Position numbers and translations under genes: made by a program
The notes under the pieces: model-generated
What the model saw: the letters and a program-made list of their open reading frames with translations, nothing else
The model's database searches: none
Told to the model about the DNA's origin: nothing
Origin: Aulostomus chinensis
Taxonomy: Eukaryota; Chordata; Actinopteri; Syngnathiformes; Aulostomidae
DNA: 64,000 nucleotides
Direction: 5' to 3'
NCBI GenBank assembly: GCA_037954235.1
Contig: JBBMOA010000016.1
Location: 26,344,883-26,408,882, forward strand
Shown here: positions 59,801 through 64,000 of the stretch, piece after piece
Layout of the letters: each line of letters opens with the position of its first letter
Position numbering within the stretch: position 1 is the stretch's first letter

Positions 59801-62490
59801 GTGAATCTGTTTCCCGCGGCTGAACGCCGTGTGAGGACCGGTTAGCTTCAGGGGACTCATCAGCAGAAATGTTGGATTTGGGTTCACCCTGGATATTAAA
59901 GATAAAATTGTTTCACACTCAGCTGATGATCCTAACATGATGTAAGAACGTAAGATGCCAAATATTAATGTCTCCACGCTTTTAGAATTGTGGCATGAAA
60001 CGGTACTGATGAATTTTGTCAGGTGGCTGCAGAAACAAGCCTGGAGACTCGATGAACATCGTAGTTTCAAGAGTAGATGTCAGGTTTGCAGTTTCGCCTT
60101 GTGATTTCAGTCAACTAATGATTGTGTGATTGATGGAAGGTAGACCCCGCCCCCTTCAGAGGGGCTCCTGTAGGGCTTCTCAAACTGAAGTGAGTTCTGG
60201 TATCACAAAGACACCTGCACAGGTAAGATGCTACGGACCAGCAGGTGTCATTGCTCAGGGGTTCCCGGTGTGACACTGGAAACGTGTCACTATTGGAGTT
60301 TCTACAGCATTGATCAGTTAGTCAACACTCAAACTGCCCTGCAGCCACTGAAGAGACGGAGAAGAGATGGCCCTCAGCGGGCAGGTGGCCATGAATGGAT
60401 GGTGACAGCCACTAGAGGCGCTCTAACCGGGCTGCAACTCCCTGGTGTGACATGGGGGGGGGGGGGGGGGGGGGCTCAGATTCATACAAACGTTCTTGGC
60501 AGATGCATTTGCTTCTGAGCACCGTCTTGTGCAGGTCCAACGTTGTCGCCTCCAGCAGCACGTTATGAGCGCTCGTGGCCGTGCGGCTACATGAATGGCT
60601 GCCGTTCAGGGACAACTTACTCAAAGAACCAGGATGGTATTCCATCATTTGGGTCTGGGCCTGCTTTGAACTCAAATTTTGCAAAGTAACCACTTCAGAC
60701 CCACGGGACACTTCGCTAAGAGCATCAAAGCGGCACCTGGAGGCTGGGCTGGGAGAGACTGTCGGCTTGATCCCCACATCCAACTCTTCCACAACTGATC
60801 CTGAGATCCAACTGTTGTACTGCAGCAACTTAAGGACTCTGCTATGATTGAACAACCCTCACCAAAGGAACTATTAATTTACTGGGTAGAAATTAGTCAG
60901 ACGCTTTTCCAAGGTCTTAAATTCCATTTGCAATCTACAGATGATAAAATGCTCTTTCGTGTCCTCAGCCTGTCGTCACTCAGCCTGCCCTTCGTCCGGG
61001 GCTCTTACTCTAGAACAGTCCTCCCTTGTTTTCGTGGCTGTTCCCCTGTGCCCGTTATTTCTGGCAGCTGTAATGTATTTTGAGTATGACACATATCTTG
61101 CTCATACTTCATAGTCTAAAAACATCTCGGATTCAGAATGATTTCTATTGTTCCCACTGAAGTTTACTTTGGAGCTTTGTCACTAAAGTCACTTCATCTG
61201 TGGGATCAAGAGGCTGGCAGTTGCTTCAGAGGTGGATATCAGGGGTTAAACTTGAGCTTTCTCAGAGAAGTGTGATCGTACTGCATAATATGACTCGGTG
61301 CCTCTCAGTGCCACGACGGAACATGAAGCGTCTCACTTCTCTTTCCCTCTGCAATGTTAAACTTTGAGCAAATCAGCACTCTCTCAAACTGAAACACTGA
61401 CTTTGACTGCGTTACGTCCTCAACATCCTATCGTCGATGAAGTGTGTGTCCGTCCGACTCACGAGATCAGACCTGCTTCAAAGTACGCCACGTGAAAAGC
61501 AAACGTTTAACACTTGTTCAACTGAGCAACAATCCAAGGTACAAAATAAAGATGTGAGAAATGCGATGCTTTGTTCTGTCTGATTTAAAACTTGAAATCG
61601 CACGATCATAGTTTTAAAGTTTAAGGAAATATCAGTGTTATTTGCAGAGCATATATCCAAAATGTTTTAGTGGAAAAGCAACTGAGAGGAGGGAGAATTT
61701 AAACTGAATCAGTCCTTCATGCAAGTTCTTGTGCAGGAAAATGATCTGCAGTGATTGAAGGAGTTGGGGGAGTGATCAGCCACTCAAAGTTAACTTTGAA
61801 AATGGGGCATCTCACTCTTCTTGATTTAAACCTATTTTTCTAACTTGGTGTGATATTTTTTCAGAGTAAACAATTCCAGCAGCAGTCCGTCCAAATATAA
61901 CAACACGCCACATGGGATTCACGATGATCCTAACTAAGGAATAATTGCAAACCTATTTATATCAGACGTACACAAGGATGTGGTAAAGTTACCAGAAAAC
62001 TTTCCTTTGGGCTGTTTTGCCCACTATCTCAGCTGAATGGCCTATTTCTCAGCAAGCTCCCATTCGGGGTGCAGCCAGGCTACGCGCTGCCTGCGTGTCC
62101 ACGTTCATTATTGGCGTGTTGACGTTGCAGCAGATTTGCAGAGCCGTCTTCGGCCACACGGAGCTGAGGTCCTCCTCCACCATCAGCCTGAAGACTCGCC
62201 CAAACTGCCCGCCTGCAGGCTTTAGCAGTCGCTCTTAAGCTGATCTACGACTTAAGAATCCACTCCTCACCCGAGAAAGGAACAACAGCAATGAGCGCTA
62301 AACGAGCAGAAGTGACGTGCAGCCCCACTCCGTCTGTGTGCTCAGTGTTTCATTCACTTAAGTTTTGTTGCTAATTATTTTTGATTGATTTTATTTCATT
62401 CATGGTTCAGTGCCGTTTGTTATGGGTGTGTTTATGCTGTAGCGCAGGCACCAGCATCGATCAGGCCTGACACCTTTTCTGTGCCCGCAG
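56846..62490 (+). other. adgrb3: adgrb3 intron between TSR1 and TSR2 exons
   Basis: A 5,645-bp intron. It holds a 21-base G run (60454-60474) and the phrase AGGCTCCGCCCCTCCACCA near 58210, shared with 22667. No exon with TSR signature was found inside. It ends in CTGTGCCCGCAG. Confidence 0.85.
60454..60474. repeat. 21-base poly-G run
   Basis: Twenty-one consecutive G bases after CAT. It is the longest homopolymer G run in the window; its length is likely polymorphic or uncertain. Confidence 0.9.
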
Positions 62491-62655
62491 TACACGGTGT
62501 GTGGGAGGAGTGGTCACCGTGGAGTCTGTGCTCGTTCACGTGTGGCCGAGGTCACCGCACTAGGACTAGGATGTGTGCCCCTCCCCAGCATGGAGGCAGG
62601 GCCTGTGATGGACCCGAGACCCAGACTAAGCTTTGCAACATAGCCTTATGCCCAG
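62491..62655 (+). CDS. adgrb3: adgrb3 coding exon 4: thrombospondin type-1 repeat 2
   Basis: A 165-bp exon between GCCCGCAG and CCAG|GTATCA, phase 1 at both ends. It completes Val343 and encodes HGVWEEWSPWSLCSFTCGRG, then HRTRTRMCAPPQHGGRACDG and PETQTKLCNIALCP (344-397). The WSPWSLC C-mannosylation motif, CSFTCG O-fucosylation motif and six cysteines are all intact. Order and sequence follow vertebrate BAI3 TSR2. Skipping this exon would delete exactly one TSR in frame. Confidence 0.96.
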
Positions 62656-63228
62656 GTATCATCTGTCTGCTGTCTGCATACATGAAATATAGCAACATGT
62701 GAAATAATGGACTTCTTTGAAAAAAAAAGGGGGGGGGGTGTCCGTTTGTGGTGAATGTGGGTTTAGACGACATGAACTGTGGTTTAATAAACCCTGTCGA
62801 TACTGACGTCAAAATCACTTACTCAGAATTGCCTGTGAACGGTAAGCAGATTAGTGATGATTAGTTTTTGCACACTGTAAATGTTAGCTTTGCTCAATCC
62901 CAGAAGCTTTCCCTCTGCCTTGACTCTCAAATCGGAAGGCGGCTATGACAAATAGTTTTCTGCACTCCTTTGACATTTTAATACTCTAAATCTTAATATG
63001 CAACCGTTCGAACAAAGCACTTTGAGAGACTATTTTGAGAAACTGTGCAAAACCAAATCAGCCAGCAATGCAGTTCTCCACAATTCACAAGTAATTGTTA
63101 TTTTATGTCTATTTCATTGGCTTTCACCCTGAGAGAGAGTAGTGATCTGAATATCTCCTCCCATTTCTGTCTGCCCTCTATTTCCCCTCATTTGGGACGT
63201 GCTTGTTGGGTTGTGGTTGGTGCCTCAG
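62656..63228 (+). other. adgrb3: adgrb3 intron between TSR2 and TSR3 exons
   Basis: A 573-bp intron with an A8G10 homopolymer junction (62721-62738). Its acceptor GTGCCTCAG is preceded by a rather weak, G-interrupted pyrimidine tract. Confidence 0.9.
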
Positions 63229-63393
63229 TGGACGGACAGTGGCAGGAGTGGAGCTCTTGGAGCGATTGCTCGGTGACCTGTGCCAATGGCACTCAGCAGA
63301 GGACCAGGCAGTGCTCAGCGGCTGCCCACGGGGGATCTGAGTGTCGCGGTCACTGGGCAGAAAGCAGAGAGTGCCATAATCCTGACTGCACAG
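63229..63393 (+). CDS. adgrb3: adgrb3 coding exon 5: thrombospondin type-1 repeat 3
   Basis: A 165-bp exon between GCCTCAG and ACAG|GTAAAA, phase 1 at both ends. It completes Val398 and encodes DGQWQEWSSWSDCSVTCANG, TQQRTRQCSAAAHGGSECRG and HWAESRECHNPDCT (399-452). The WSSWSDC and CSVTCANG motifs and six cysteines are intact; NGT is a possible N-glycosylation sequon. This is the last coding exon in the window. The split codon 453 must be completed by the next exon, which should carry TSR4 beyond 64,000. Confidence 0.96.
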
Positions 63394-64000
63394 GTAAAAT
63401 CCTGAGCCTCTTAATTCTACATCCGCTTCAATGTCTAAATTTGAACGAATGAATTGAAGTAAGCAGAGGGAAAAAACTTCAGTATGACCGCAATCACGAC
63501 AAGCATCTAGCAGCCGTATAGACGGTGTAACATCCAGACCTCACTGAGCTGCTCTGAGGAGCTCTGCAGCAGGAATCACAGCTGCACTGTAAGAATCAAA
63601 AATCATGTTTCAGACGTGCTCTATCAATTGGATTTGTAAAATCTAGTTAGATATGCCTTTAACATAATTCAGGGTTAGCTGTCCCCACTGTCTGTCAACA
63701 CCACGGACATATTAGAGGCTTGAAAATGTCAGCTTAGTGGTCTCCTTCAGGCTTTGAATCGTCTGATCTTATGAAAGGCCTCCTCCCAATCTCCTGATGC
63801 AATTTTCACTGCAGCAGCGTAAAACAGCTGGCATTTGGTTTCGTTGGGTGGAGACGCTACATGCTCTCTTGGATGACTAAAGAAACAGTAAATGCTTGTG
63901 AGTGTGTATTTTTAATTTGTGTGAGTGATAATGAAGCGGGGATGCTCTTGTTTGCTCCACCGTTACGGCATGCATGATGCAAGTCATGTATTTAATGGGG
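63394..64000 (+). other. adgrb3: Start of the next adgrb3 intron
   Basis: Begins with GTAAAA and continues to the end of the window without a further TSR-encoding exon or recognisable repeat. No acceptor for the next exon lies within the window. Confidence 0.8.

Overview
This is vertebrate nuclear DNA, most likely from a percomorph teleost. Evidence: a gene split by GT-AG introns, a 48-kb intron full of microsatellites and minisatellites, tRNA-derived SINE copies with fish-type tails, and a CpG-rich promoter region. Nothing bacterial or viral is visible.

The window carries the 5' part of one plus-strand gene, adgrb3 (bai3, adhesion G protein-coupled receptor B3). Five coding exons can be joined in one frame: 5680-6448 (start codon 5695, signal peptide and CUB domain), 54366-54476 (linker), 56684-56845, 62491-62655 and 63229-63393 (thrombospondin type-1 repeats 1-3). 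All junctions are phase 1. Together they give 452 complete residues plus the first base of codon 453. The remaining TSRs, hormone-binding, GAIN, seven-helix and cytoplasmic parts must lie beyond 64,000.

Layout: 1-3,100 is upstream intergenic DNA with a 33-bp tandem repeat. About 3,120-4,660 is a CpG-rich putative promoter and 5' leader, with a strong splice donor after 4333 that probably joins to 5680. The leader holds several short upstream ORFs, the last of which (Met-Thr-stop) ends one base before the true start codon. From 6,449 to 54,365 is one intron of about 47.9 kb. It holds a foldback element whose right arm is amplified five times (16.3-17.1 kb), a SINE (21.5 kb), a cluster of SINE/LINE-tail pieces with a roughly 580-bp CCAT/CCAA tract (25.2-26.8 kb), a 13-copy 56-bp minisatellite (32.5-33.3 kb), a second foldback copy (43.0 kb), a 370-bp CA/CACG array (46.3 kb) and several long dinucleotide tracts. 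No second protein-coding gene is supported inside it.

No new enzymatic or defence system is present. The most useful leads are the upstream-ORF arrangement before the adgrb3 start, the SINE mosaic, the foldback element with one amplified arm, the homogeneous 56-bp minisatellite, three CTCF-like motifs, and AT-rich intron blocks that may be conserved regulatory DNA.
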